Positions 19,900-32,405 of a stretch of DNA of 64,000 bases are shown here, piece after piece. This DNA comes from Beroe forskalii (lineage: Eukaryota > Ctenophora > Nuda > Beroida > Beroidae). The number at the start of each line of letters is the position of its first letter. Within the stretch, counting starts at the first letter, position 1. The position numbers were made by a program, and so were the translations under genes. The DNA lies in NCBI GenBank assembly GCA_011033025.1, contig WFMF01000038.1:124001-188000 (forward strand), written 5' to 3'. Under the pieces are notes generated by a model. That model worked only from the letters and a program-made list of their open reading frames with translations, was not told the DNA's origin and made no database searches.

Positions 19900-22053
19900 T
19901 TGCTAACCCCCCCCCCCCCGGAGGCGGCGCTGAACGTTGGGGAGTAAACTCCGAGAGCTAGAGTGGGCACCTATTAGCTCTTGTGGGGGTCCCATCGCGG
20001 CGCAACTGGCAGACTCTACTATCATCAGAGTCTGCACGCTGATGTTGCACTGGCAGCCGGAATGCCTTTTCTTTGCCCGCCCCTGTTGGTTCGGCGCCAC
20101 GGTCCGGACGGGTATCATCGTTATACCTACGAGTGGCATTTTACCCTTTTTCTCGGCTTATGCCTCCTTTTCCCGCTTTATGAACATTATGCTTTTCATA
20201 AGGTTTAAAACTCACCCCCTGGGAACGGTAAGAGCGTATCCTATCGGCCCTCCTCTGGAGGCTGAAGACACTCTAACCGTCTCAAAAGAGAGCATCACAG
20301 CGGCGGGAACAGTGGTGGCATATTCCATCACTACCCGAGATTCTGTGGGGCAAAACCTCATCATAGCTAGGACTTCTCATAGGGAGGGGCACCCCTGCGA
20401 CAGCGGGCTTGAGTTTGCGGCTGCTAGGACTTCTCTCCTCGGAAGAAGTCTCTGCAGCAGTGAATACAGGCTTGTTACTGCAGGGGGCACCACCCAGGGG
20501 AGGGCTCTTCTATGATGAGACAAAATAGTATCGACACTAGGATCACTAGCAGGAAGGAGCACCTCGTGGTGAGCCGAACACATTGACGCAGGGGCTTCTC
20601 TTCTCAGAGAAAGACCCTGCGGCGATGGGCTGAGGCGTGCCGTTGCGAGGAGCTCCCACCCTGAAATAGGGATTCGATGCGATACGACAAACCATATCGC
20701 TGCTAGGAATTCCCACAGGGAGGGGGTTCTCAGCTGCGGCGAGCTGAGGCATATTGTGGCTAGGACTTCCTCAGAGGAAGACTCTGCTACAATGGGTCGA
20801 AACTTGCTGCGGCTGGGGGCTCTCCCCCTGGAGGAGGGTTCTGCTATGATAGAAAATACCCCGTAACCCAGTCCACACAGTGGCCCCACACAGGGATACT
20901 GGCTGGACGAAGCTACGGCCTACGGGTACACATCTGTCTGGCTTGTGGTTGTATACTGGATTATCTCGTGTAATCTAGATCGCAGTTACAGCCGGATAGA
21001 TCATGTATTATGTGCATATCAAAAGGCTGATAAGGAATATCCTAGCCGACACGTCATGTATCTTATCTTCTTTAAGACAATGATGGACGGCGCCGCGATT
21101 TCCTTGACAGGTCTAATGCGCATAAAATCAATTAACGCGTACACAGCATCTTGTGCGCGTGGCTGTCATAGAGTGCTCACTTGGGTCGGTGCTTGGATTT
21201 TCCATGTACTTGCGAACCGTGGTGATCTGTACCCCCGGGTAATAGGTCGGCCAAGGTTCGTAGACTGGAAATCCACTCGCTGAAGGGTGGGAGACTTTTG
21301 GACTCCATCACCCCTCCATGAATAACTGCGATTCTTCCACCGACCGACACTCTAAGACTAAAAGGAAAACCACCCAACGGAAAAAACCTATGGTTTGCCG
21401 CAAAGGTGGGCAGAAATTCAAAGAAAGTCTGGGCTTTGTCCAGATCAATTTGAATAAACAACGTCAGGCCTCCAAGGACTTGGGCTATTTTATTCGTAAG
21501 ATAGAAAAGCCCTTGATACTTGTGCAGGAACCTCACGTCAATGGGAAAGGTGTGATCTCGAAGGGGTCCTACTGCTTGCGGGCTTCAACCTGTAAGAACC
21601 CTAGGAAACCTGTGAGAGCTAGCATCTTCTTCCACAAATCCATGGAGCGGCAAATCTGGTCAAGGGACTCCATCACTACTGAGGACTGCGCAGTTGTACA
21701 GACCAAGGTGGATGGAACTGAGACTCTGGTTGCATCTTGCTACATGGACGGCAACGATGTAGAATGCCCTTCGCAGGATTTCAAAAATCTTGTTAACCAT
21801 GCGAAGCAGCATAACATCGCGCTAATCATAGGCACTGACTCTAATGCCCATAACACGGCATGGAAGAGCAGGAGCGAGGAGATAAACTCCTCAAATACAT
21901 ACTTGCGAACGACATGTTTATTGAGAATGTGGGGAACACTCCCACCTTTGACAACGGCCGTTGGAGTAACTCAATAGATCTCACGATCACCAACCGGTCC
22001 GGACACAAACTTGTGTCGGACTGGAGGGTTGACGAAAGGGACCGATTGGAGCA
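19900..22053 (+). mobile_element. R1/Jockey-type non-LTR retrotransposon, 5' part only
   Basis: Begins after a C-rich run near 19905. 19920-21300 is GC-rich with degenerate GCTAGGACTTC units and no recognisable protein. At 21318-21977 and, after a frameshift near 21870, to 22078 it encodes an APE-type endonuclease: FVQINLNKQRQASKDL, LVQEPHV, ASCYMDGND, IIGTDSNAHNTAW, TPTFDN and SIDLTITN are the usual landmarks of the R1/LOA/Jockey group. No reverse transcriptase follows. At about 22054 the element gives way to TTAACAAGAGTAATGACTTG, a piece of the MITE family found at 26159. Losing the 3' end is unusual for LINEs, which normally lose the 5' end. Confidence 0.85.
21318..21977 (+). pseudogene. 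APE-type endonuclease of a non-LTR retrotransposon, frameshifted
   Basis: The EEP-fold nuclease nicks target DNA to prime reverse transcription. The order of motifs is normal, from the N-terminal QINLN to the catalytic Asp/Asn region GTDSNAH. The frame breaks near 21870: the continuation RGDKLLKYILANDMFIEN ... SIDLTITN is in the frame of the ORF 21860-22078. The terminal SDH-type motif appears as LEHS, either mutated or cut at the junction. Confidence 0.82.
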
Positions 22054-22370
22054 CTCATTAACAAGAGTAATGACTTGAAAAATCCCGGCATATTCGTCAT
22101 GAACTATGAAGTAGGTACTGCATCGTATTTTTACAAAGTTGTTTTCAATTTGAGCGTTGAGCAAAGGCTCACTGTATAAACCTTGGTCATCTTACCCCTA
22201 ATTATACAAATCTGTGATGATGATGGGCCAAGAGGACAAAAATAGACATAACTTTTGAAACATAAATTTCAGCTACAACATAATAGAGGATTATTGCACA
22301 ATGATTGGTATAAGTAAACAGTTACTTAAAAATCAGGAAATATGAATAACAGCTGGTCCATTCTGGAATT

Positions 22371-25300
22371 TCATCTGCCACTCATGTTTGTCATTTCAAT
22401 ATCTGGAGAGACAGGTTTCACAACAGGGTTTATTTTTCGTTTGCCTAAGTTCCTCTTCGCAAAAGCTTTCAATATCATCAACTTTTCAGCAATTTTAGAA
22501 TTCAACACAAGAGGATTTATTACAGAGTTAATAGGGTTTATGAGCAAAGAAAATACTTGATAGTATTTCGTAGCATCGAACAACTCAGCGGTGTGAAGGA
22601 AACACAAGAAAATGAATGGGATCCAACTAAGAAAATCGGTTAATATAATTACTGTAACTTTTCTTTGTACCGTGGCAGATCTTTTCTCCAAAACTTTCTT
22701 GGTGATTTTGTCTGCAACATTTGGGATTGCCTCAGCAGATTTTCTTTGTATTGAAATATATGTGATGAGAAACAAGAGAAATGCAGTTATCTGGATGAAA
22801 TGACTTGTCCACACAAAAAGGACCTGTGGATCATCAACTTTTACAAAGTACTTGAAGACACAGACGTCGTCATTTCCATAGAACTGTAGCTTCCTACACC
22901 TCCGTAATCCTTAGAAAACATTCCGGATGATAGTTTTCTTATCATGTCCCAGGTGAGAGTTGCAACTCCCACTTTACCATAGTAAGCTTCCAGGACTTTC
23001 TTACGATCAACTTTATTAGATATCCCAACAAATAGAGGGACATTGGAGCCATGATAAAGACCATTCACGAAATAGTCCTCAAATCTGCTTATCAAGGGGA
23101 TTATGGAGGACACAACTGACACAATAACGACCATAACACCAATAAAAACATTCTGAAAAATCTTCTTTCTCGAAACAGGGACCGGTAGATGTATGCTCTT
23201 GGAAATGTTCGTAGCCCTGATAACACTCAGTGCTGACATTGAAAAAACAGAGATTGCAATCCCAGAAGAATTCAGTACACCAACAACAGAACACGACGGA
23301 CTGACCAGCCATTCCAACTGCTCGAGGCAGTAATCCCTACCGTAGTACACATTGAAAACAGAAATAGTGCCCATGTACACCCCTACCAGCAGATCACCTA
23401 AACTTATCAGGAGAAGGAAGGTACAGCTGGTGAACCTCTCACTGGTTTTACTCTCCAAAGCATCTTTCAGGGTGACTGGAAGAGTGAAGGTATTAAAACT
23501 GATGGCTACAATCCCTAACACCCAACAGAAAGCTTCAACCCATAGGTCGTTAATCATTTTCTTACCACACATATCGTTACATTCATCTGAGAGGTCTAAA
23601 CAGTCAATGATTCCATCACAAACTTTGGTGGTTGGCATGAAATCTTTGGTGACACGGCATTGGAAATTGTTGGTACAGTTTATTTCATCTGAACCATCCT
23701 TGCAGTCATCAACAAGGTTACAAACCTGTTCATAACTTACACATTTTCCATTTTTACAGGGAAATATGTTGTCTTGATGGTAAGTAAGGTACTTTCTATC
23801 TCTAAGCAGAAACGTTAATCGTGAGTTATTTGAAAGACTGTAAACCCGATTTCTATATTGGTCTTTGCAAGAATCATGCCTCAAGGGGTTTGTCAAAATG
23901 CAAGGAGATTGGCTGCATTTGTTAAGACAGCTTAAGAAAACATAAGATGAGCCATATACATGGTTACAATCAGTTTTCCAGTCAACTTGAGAAGGTATGA
24001 TCAGTTCGTAAGCAGAAGTTGCTCCTAAAGTTTGATAACCATCTAAAGAAAAAGATGTCTTCGCACAATGCGAACTCACTTCCCTGTCAAGCTCCCCCAG
24101 TCCTTTCAAGCAATGCAGAATACTGACTTCCCTACCTCGCTTTATGGGTGATGTGAAAAACGAGCTACTTTTCCTTGACTTTTGACAGACATGATTCTCA
24201 TTCCCACAAGAATCCTTTCCATCACAGAGCTCCGCAAACTCCACAATTCCCTGGTAACAAAGATAAACCTCTTGACATGTTGAGTACTTCATGATTCGCT
24301 CAGTAGTCCCTTCCCCACAAACACGCCACTCACCATCTTCATCCCTCCGGTCTACACAGTCAGCAACACCATCCCTTATCCACGTGATAGGAATGAAACC
24401 AGGTCTCTTTGAGGTACTCTGGCCTGATCTCATGCACTCCGTGGTCACTACATCAGAGCAGGAGTTCTCATCCGTTCCATCAGAGCAGTCCACCACTCCA
24501 TCACAGATCTGGTGTTTGTGTACCCAGCAGGAGATGGAGACAGCCACACACTTCACATCTATCTCACTGTCACAGAGGGGGGACCTGTCTTTTATGTTAG
24601 GGTTACAGATGACTTGCTGAGCCACAGTTGAGGGGTACCCGTCCACATCACAAGACAAGCCAACACGATCCACATCAGAACAGTTTGTCTGTTCCTTGAA
24701 GCCAACACAGATGGGGTTATAAGATGTCTTACCATTTCTTCCACTGTAGTTCCTCACAATGCCAATGGGACCACATCTCGTGAAATTGAATATGGGTATG
24801 ATGGACCCACTGTTGTCATCTGCCTCGCAATAACCTGTAATGTTGCCATTCACACATACATCTTTATCCTCCCCATTTTTGCACGAATCATAGGCAGGGG
24901 GCGATGAATTGTTGGAACACCGGTTTGCCAATGCCCGGCCACCTACTGCAGAGAAGAAGTAAGTGCCGGTATCACAAAATAATCCATATGCGAAACCATT
25001 GCAATATAGCTCATTATCTTCGGCCTTTTCCGTCGGCAAAGAAGTCACTGTACCATCACATAAAATACCCTCTGAAGAGCAGGATTTTAGCAGGTCAGTT
25101 TTATCAACGTTTCCACAACTCCCAGTCCGCCAGTCAAATCCATAGTGGCATATATTCTCCTTAAGGTCCATAACACGTCCATACTTAAAGTGCTCGTCAA
25201 AGTTATGGAAATGGCAAATGTGGCCACATGGTGCGATGCCCTTTTGAAATACCGTGGAAGTGTGTCCAGAGTACAGTGGATTTGTAGCCTCGATTGAATA

Positions 25301-25994
25301 CTCATCCAGACCACACGATTAATAAGATATAGGGTCGTTCATACACACATTGTTCACAGAAATCGAATAGTCCCGTCCCGAATATTTTCGGCAGGTGATG
25401 TATTTTGTATCTGAATGAATGCATCTGAAATATGGCTCACTGCCTTCAGAGTCCTCGCATATTATCTTCATGAACCCATTGAACTCAGTCACAGAGCAGG
25501 TCTCTGAAATTCATTGGAAAGATTAATCCAAAACCGGGAATTCCATCAAGATTATAATTGACTTCCAATGATTGTACTTTAAGAAGTGGCCGCAGTGGCA
25601 GTCTACTCAGGCAAAAATAATTACCAAACTGTAGCAAAAACAATTATTCAGACAATGAGCAACTGCAGTTCATTCCGGGATTGTAAATAGCATTCAGGAA
25701 TTTAAGTCTGGTATTTCTAGAAACATATCCGTCCTTCCAGAAATCATTCCAAGTTTTCCAAAGGTTTCAAACAATGTTTACCCTACACAACATCTTCAAA
25801 CTGTGTATTTCTACAGATCTGTATCAATGACAGCACTTTCAAGAAATATGAAATACATCCTACAAAAAAGGGACTGAGATGTACTTACCAGTGGTATTGC
25901 CATGAGTCACATTCTCAAGACACGCTGATAACACCAACAGTACGATTACTATCATTCGCAGAGGGAAAACATATGCGGATGTCCCAATCATCAT
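22371..25994 (-). pseudogene. Second LDLa-repeat / 7TM receptor (paralogue of 7150-10508), two exons, with nonsense codon and frameshift
   Basis: Exon 1 is 25889-25994 (signal peptide, donor ACTG|GTAAGT), exon 2 is 22371-25503 (acceptor ATTTCAG), joined at phase 1 across a 385-bp intron to give TETCSVTEFNGF. The protein follows the first receptor: LDLa-type modules (CDGVVDCSDGTDENSC, CNLVDDCKDGSDEINC, CDGIIDCLDLSDEC), seven membrane segments, and INPINSVINPLV in TM7. Codon 25321-25319 is TAA where the paralogue has CAG (FYQTCG versus SY*SCG). Near 22890-22892 one base is missing before the QFYGNDDVCVFKYF stretch, so TM5-TM7 lie in another frame (22371-22814). ATG 25171, the longest open reading start, is internal. 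Either a decayed gene, a null allele, or assembly errors. Confidence 0.87.
25889..25994 (-). CDS. First exon of the second receptor: start codon and signal peptide
   Basis: ATG at 25994 (a second at 25991), then a hydrophobic leader ending near VLSACLENVTHG, with a consensus donor at 25888. A near-identical copy lies at 30109-30214. Confidence 0.82.
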
Positions 25995-26012
25995 GTAGAT
26001 CCTAGGAGACTT

Positions 26013-27720
26013 GGTGACTGGTAAGATCTCTTACATCAAGGTTAGGTTATATCAAGGTTTAGTGCTCTTATATCAAGATGTGCATTATATCTTATACTTA
26101 ATCACTTTTCATTTATTTTGGTAAATCTGTAAGAAGGGCGAGAGTTGGGGCCGTGATACCTTAGGAGGTTTATTTATAAGGTTGTAATTTGGAGATTTTT
26201 CAGAAAAATCCCCATTTTTCACCCACCATGAAAGTTCGAAATGACATCATTATCATATGTTAACAAGAGTAATGACTTGAAAAATCCCCATATTTTCAAC
26301 TCACCAAAATTTGAAACACCGAAATTTTATCCTAAGGTACGTAAGACGACCTATGCTGTTCCTAAAGGAACAGCACTACAGATCAACTAAGCCTTTTGCT
26401 GCTTATATAGGTACTCAATTGCACTCAATTGAAACGCTCCAACCAGAACCAGCCCTAACTTCCTAAATCCATTTGGTATGGACGAAGCAGTATTTCAGAA
26501 CAAGTTAAGAAGTTAGGAGGTGACAATGCCAGCTTGTAAATACATCCTTCCACCCAGACACGCTGCAAATTAGGATTTATACAGCACCACACGTCGCAGT
26601 TAGCCTACTCTACCTACTCTACATACTCTACATAGTGATAATGAGAGTGATAATGAGATCCAGAGAGTGATAATGGTATCTCGTCAGACTGCGGTGGATC
26701 TCGTGCTATCTCACAACATGCAACAAGTTCTCGCATAACCGCACTGCTCCAAACATCATGCAACAAGTTCTCGCATAACCGCACTTTATCAGTCCACATC
26801 ATGTTACGTATCTCGTCAATGCTAGTATTTATAGGGGGGTCCAGGCAAAGTATCTCATTCGCAATATGTCTACTCTACATACCTTCTACCTACACCTTCT
26901 ACAGACGGAATACCTACTCTACCTACCCTACATACCTTCTACCTACACACCTTCTACAGACGGAATACCTTCTCTACGGACAACCTTCTGACAGAATACC
27001 TACGGAATACCTACACACCTTCTACAGACGGAATACCTACAACAGAAACTTGGAGGGTGGAGGGAGAGAGAGCCAATTTCGTAAAATTTCACGTTCCACG
27101 AAATTTTGTACGTATCAATTTTCTGATGCACGTTTAGATTTTATGACGCACGTTTCAATTTTAGATAAATAATTAAAATAGCCATGCGCTCCTTGTCCTT
27201 GTGGCGAGTTGAGGTGGTTTTCCGTGGTTAACATGCGGTCAGAACGTGGACTTTAAATAGGAAAGATGTAAGGGAGGTCCCCCTCCCTTAGTGGAGGGGG
27301 CCGGAGTCCGGAAGGCTATTATTTTTATATTTTTTTATACACCTTAAAAGTAGGTTTCCCACACGCGAAGCAGCGAAGGAGGAGTGGAGGAGCTGGGAGG
27401 AGCAGTGGAGCAGTGGAAAAACACACACCCAGAGAAGAAGTAAGTGCCGGTATCACAGAAATATCCCAACAAATAGAGGGACATTGGAGCCATGATAAAG
27501 ACCAAATCTGCTTATCAAATCTGCTTATGACAGAATACCTACGGAATACTACACCTTCTACAGACGGAATACCTACACAACAGAAACTTGGAGGGGTGGA
27601 GGGAGGGAGAGAGAGGAGCCAATTTCGTAAAATTTCACATTCCACGAAATTTTGTACGTATCAATTTTCTGACGCACGTTTAGATTTTATGACGCACGTT
27701 TCAATTTTAGATAAATAATT
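26013..27720. repeat. Duplicated module A1: receptor upstream region plus minisatellite and cassette
   Basis: Begins GGTGACTGGTAAGATCTC next to receptor exon 1. Contains the MITE, a unique-looking 26340-26860 stretch with repeated GTTCTCGCATAACCGCAC, the CTTCTACAGACGGAATACC minisatellite (26878-27045), a GGGGAGGTCCCCCTCCC-like hairpin at about 27265-27300, and a mosaic of receptor fragments (27431-27503). Confidence 0.85.
26159..26337. mobile_element. Short mariner-type MITE (179 bp) upstream of the second receptor
   Basis: CCTTAGGAGGTTTATTTATA ... ATTTTATCCTAAGG, flanked by TA (26157-26158, 26338-26339). Duplicated with its surroundings at 27867-28045 and 30379-30557, where the flanks are also shared, so those copies arose by segmental duplication and not by transposition. 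Confidence 0.82.
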
Positions 27721-30230
27721 GGTGACTGGTAAGATCTCTTACATCAAGGTTAGGTTATATCAAGGTTTAGTGCTCTTATATCAAGATGTGCATTATATCT
27801 TATACTTAATCACTTTTCATTTATTTAGGTAAATCTGTAAGAAGGGCGAGAGTTGGGGCTGTGATACCTTAGGAGGTTTATTTATAAGGTTGTAATTTGG
27901 AGATTTTTCAGAAAAATCCCCATTTTTCACCCACCATGAAAGTTCGAAATGACATCATTATCATATGTTAACAAGAGTAATGACTTGAAAAATCCCCATA
28001 TTTTCAACTCACCAAAATTTGAAACACCGAAATTTTATCCTAAGGTACGTAGAGACGACCTGTGCTGTTCCTAAAGGAACAGCACTACAGATCAACTAAG
28101 CCTTTTGCTGCTTATATAGGTACTCAATTGCACTCAATTGAAACGCTCCAACCAGAACCAGCCCTAACTTCCTAAATCCATTTGGTATGGACGAAGCAGT
28201 ATTTCAGAACAAGTTAAGAAGTTAGGAGGTGACAATGCCAGCTTGTAAATACATCCTTCCACCCAGACACGCTGCAAATTAGGATTTATACAGCACCACA
28301 CGTCGCAGTTAGCCTACTCTACCTACTCTACATACTCTACATAGTGATAATGAGAGTGATAATGAGATCCAGAGAGTGATAATGGTATCTCGTCAGACTG
28401 CGGTGGATCTCGTGCTATCTCACAACATGCAACAAGTTCTCGCATAACCGCACTGCTCCAAACATCATGCAACAAGTTCTCGCATAACCGCACTTTATCA
28501 GTCCACATCATGTTACATATCTCGTCAATGCTAGTATTTATAGGGGGGTCCAGGCAAAGTATCTCATTCGCAATATGTCTACTCTACATACCTTCTACCT
28601 ACACACCTTCTACAGACGGAATACCTACTCTACCTACCCTACATACCTTCTACCTACACACCTTCTACAGACAGAATACCTTCTCTACGGACAACCTTCT
28701 GACAGAATACCTACGGAATACCTACACACCTTCTACAGACGGAATACCTACGCAACAGAAACTTGGAGGGGTGGAGGGAGAGAGAGAGAGAGAAGTTAAT
28801 TTCGTAAAATTTCACGTTCACGAAATTTTGTACGTATCAATTTTCTGATGCACGTTTAGATTTTATGACGCATGTTTCAATTTTTAGATAAATAATTAAA
28901 ATAGCCATGCGCTCCTTGTCCTTGTGGCGAGTTGAGGTGGTTTTCCGTGGTTAACATGCGGTCAGAACGTGGACTTTAAATAGGAAAGATGTAAGGGAGG
29001 TCCCCCTCCCTTAGTGGAGGGGGCCGGAGTCCGGAAGGCAATTATTTTTTATATTTTTTATACACCTTAAAAGTAGGTTTCCCACACGCGAAGCAGCGAA
29101 GGAGGAGTGGAGGAGCAGTGGAGCAGTGGAAAAACACACACCCAGAGAAGAAGTAAGTGCCGGTATCACAGAAATATCCCAACAAATAGAGGGACATTGG
29201 AGCCATGATAAAGACCAAATCTGCTTATCAAATCTGCTTATGACAGAATACCTACGGAATACCTACACACCTTCTACAGACGGAATACCTACGCAACAGA
29301 AACTTGGAGGGGTGGAGGGAGGGAGAGAGAGAGAGGAGCCAATTTCGTAAAATTTCACATTCCACGAAATTTTGTACGTATCAATTTTCTGACGCACGTT
29401 TAGATTTTATGACGCACGTTTCAATTTTAGATAAATAATTAAAATAGCCATGCGCTCCTCGTCCTTGTGGCGAGTTGAGGTGGTTTTCCGTGGTTAACAT
29501 GCGGTCAGAACGTGGACTTTTAAGCACACTTCGCATGGCCATAGCTTCGTCATTTTTCATCTAATTTTGAGAAACAAATACACGAAAATAAATAATCATC
29601 TTGTCGAGACGAATCAAATGCAAGCAAAAGCTAAGCTCTATCTTCTACTGGTAAAATTTCAATTTTTGGACGCCATTTTGCTCCGAGGCCTCACATGGGA
29701 AACGCTGGAACTATGGACTCAAGACCACCGTCAAAATGTTGGTACAAGCATGAGGGGTGACCCCCCCCCCCCTTAAAAGCTTAAAGTGCACACCAATTAG
29801 GTGAATTACCGGAGGGGTATGGGAAGTTGCTTCCTGGTTTTCCGTGGTTAACATGCGGTCAGAACGTGGACTTTAAATAGGAAAGATGTAAGGGAGGTCC
29901 CCCTCCCTTAGTGGAGGGGGCCGGAGTCCGGAAGGCTATTATTTTTTATATTTTTTTATACACCTTAAAAGTAGGTTTCCCACGCGCGAAGCAGCGAAGG
30001 AGGAGTGGAGGAGCTGAGAGGAGCAGTGGAGCAGTGGAAAAACACACACCAGTAGGTTTCAAGAAATATGAAATACATCCTACAAAAAAGGGACTGAGAT
30101 GTACTTACCAGTGGTATTGCCATGAGTCACATTCTCAAGACACGCAGATAACACCAACAGTACGATTACTATCATTCGCAGAGGGAAAACATATGTGGAT
30201 ATCCCAATCATCATGTAGATCCTAGGAGAC
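27721..30230. repeat. Duplicated module A2 and partial third pass
   Basis: 27721 onward repeats 26013 onward at an offset of 1708 bp with few differences: MITE 27867-28045, minisatellite 28575-28760, receptor mosaic 29140-29244. After about 29520 there is non-repeated sequence to 29820, then the GGAAAGATGTAAGGGAGG part returns and runs into the copied receptor first exon (30109-30214). Confidence 0.85.
30109..30214 (-). CDS. Duplicate first exon of the second receptor
   Basis: Copy of 25889-25994 at an offset of 4220 bp with ATG at 30214 and intact donor at 30108. Two residues differ (Thr to Ile, Ala to Thr near the start) and the reading frame is whole. The matching flanks (30060-30108 and 30215-30822, with the MITE at 30379-30557) came along, so it could act as an alternative promoter and first exon spliced to 25503. 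No second exon is copied. Confidence 0.72.
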
Positions 30231-30822
30231 TTGGTGACTGGTAAGATCTCTTACATCAAGGTTAGGTTATATCAAGGTTTAGTGCTCTTATATCAAGATG
30301 TGCATTATATCTTGTACTTAATCACTTTTCATTTATTTAGGTAAATCTGTAAGAAGGGTGAGAGTTGGGGCCGTGATACCTTAGGAGGTTTATTTATAAG
30401 GTTGTAATTTGGGGATTTTTCAGAAAAATCCCCATTTTTCACCCACCATGAAAGTTCGAAATGACATCATTATCATATGTTAACAAGAGTAATGACTTGA
30501 AAAATCCCCATATTTTCAACTTACCAAAATTTGAAACACCGAAATTTTATCCTAAGGTACGTAAGAGACCTATGCTGTTCTAAAGGAACAGCACTACAGA
30601 TCAACTAAGCCTTTTGCTGCTTATATAGGTACTCAATTGCACTCAATTGAAACGCTCCAACCAGAACCAGCCCTAACTTCCTAAATCCATTTGGTATGGA
30701 CAAAGCAGTATTTCAGAACAAGTTAAGAAGTTAGGAGGTGACAATGCCAGCTTGTTAATACATCCTTCCACCCAGACATGCTGCAAATTAGGATTTATAC
30801 AGCACCACACGTCGCAGAGACG
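30231..30822. repeat. Duplicated module A3 (upstream region of the receptor)
   Basis: Third copy of the sequence at 26013-26604, ending at CACCACACGTCGCAG. After it 30823-31205 holds no gene or repeat I recognise. Confidence 0.85.
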
Positions 30823-31205
30823 TGAGCCTGACAAATATAGAAAATAAAGGAGTCCGGCAAATATATACAAAATAACAGAGATTCTCTAAATTCATTGGGT
30901 ATTGTCCTGCTGTTCAGTGTATGGTATAATATGCTGAATTAAAAAGTTTTTAAGTTTTAGGGGGACACTAAAATCACGATTCAGAATTTTTAAAGCCCAA
31001 ATGGAGTACGGATCTTTTGGTACCCTATTAGAAAAGGAAAGAGGTACTTTGTGGTGCGAACAAATGCCTGCCGTCAATGGAATTTGAACTCCGTCATTTT
31101 TTGCGGGGTGCTAGAAAACTTGAAGTTTTGAGTTGTGTTAGTGACGTCGAAAGTTATAAAATGTCGAAGATTTGACTTAAATTCTCAGGATACCACCTTA
31201 CTTCT

Positions 31206-32270
31206 ATTATTACCCTGCAGTGTAATTACTTTTCGAATTTTTGAGCAATATTAATCATGTAATTCCACCGTACCCAGCAGCTGAATTACTGTCAAGTGTG
31301 TAATTACTATACCTCAACTGTTGAATTACTATTCAAGTGTTGAATTACTATTCCCAACTGTTGAATTACTACTGTTGAATTACTACAAATTTTCTGAAAC
31401 GGCCATTCGCACGATTCTAACCTATTTGCTATCTATGAGAGGATGTAAATAGGATAATGATAGCTCCCATGATATCTGTAATCGCACTTTTCATATAAAA
31501 AACGATTCGATGTAATTTATTCTTAACCGCATGTATACTGTGACACAAGATAAAATAGCGATAAGGAGCAATAATATGTTCGGTACGATATATGTTATAT
31601 TCTTAATGGTACATTCATTCGGTAGCACAAGATAAAGTAAATAAGGAGCACAATAGATAAAATACGATAATATATACGATATTATAGGGCAACACAAGAT
31701 TAAAAAGATAAATTAGATAAAAAGGACTGCTATCGTATATACCTGAATGGCGCCACCTAGAGACGCGCTTGATAACTCCATCTGGGTTCCAATGTTTATT
31801 CAATATTTATCTAGTGTTAGAGATATAACGCAGACTTATGGCGCCATATATATGGTGTATTGCTCCATTTTATCAATTTCATTTCATTTTATCAATGTCA
31901 TTTCTATCTGTCAGTTTTCGTTTCTTCTATGGTTGTGGAGTGAATTGTTTTGTTTTTGATTGAGTACCTACTCAACTTTCATGATTCATGTTTTTCATGG
32001 CGATGAAAGTTCATAACAAACTTTTTGTAAAGTACATACACTACGTCATACACTAACAGTATGCATCAATGCTGGGCGCTGGTTCTATCATATTTTGGTC
32101 TTTTGAGAGTTTGAGTATTCGCTGAATTGACCCTGATGATGATGTGATGTTGACTTTACAAATTCATCCCTTTACAAATTCATCCCTACCTAGCTATTGT
32201 TCATAAAACATTGGGTTCGAAATACGTAATACGTTCATCCGTATGTTTCTAAGTTTCAAACCGTCTCCTT
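31206..32270. repeat. Dispersed repeat, first copy (empty-site version)
   Basis: Matches 56086-56229 plus 59070-60150 in direct orientation. It starts with a cluster of GTTGAATTACTATTC units and later has TGGCGCCATATATA and CATACACTAACAGTATG. At 31343-31349 AATTACT is the unoccupied target of the 2.84 kb element at 56230-59069. Confidence 0.85.
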
Positions 32271-32405
32271 TGATTGCTGCATACATGGTATTAATAGGGA
32301 GTAAATACAACACTTGCAATTATCGTAATTGCACTCGCAAGCTCGTGCACCACTAATAAATGCACCGTGCTCGTATTTAACATGAATTCCCCACTGCAAG
32401 CTGTG

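Noticed and set aside
19937..20889. ORFs of 192 and 170 codons on opposite strands
   Set aside because: They overlap a GC-rich, internally repetitive leader of the retrotransposon and show no recognisable domain.
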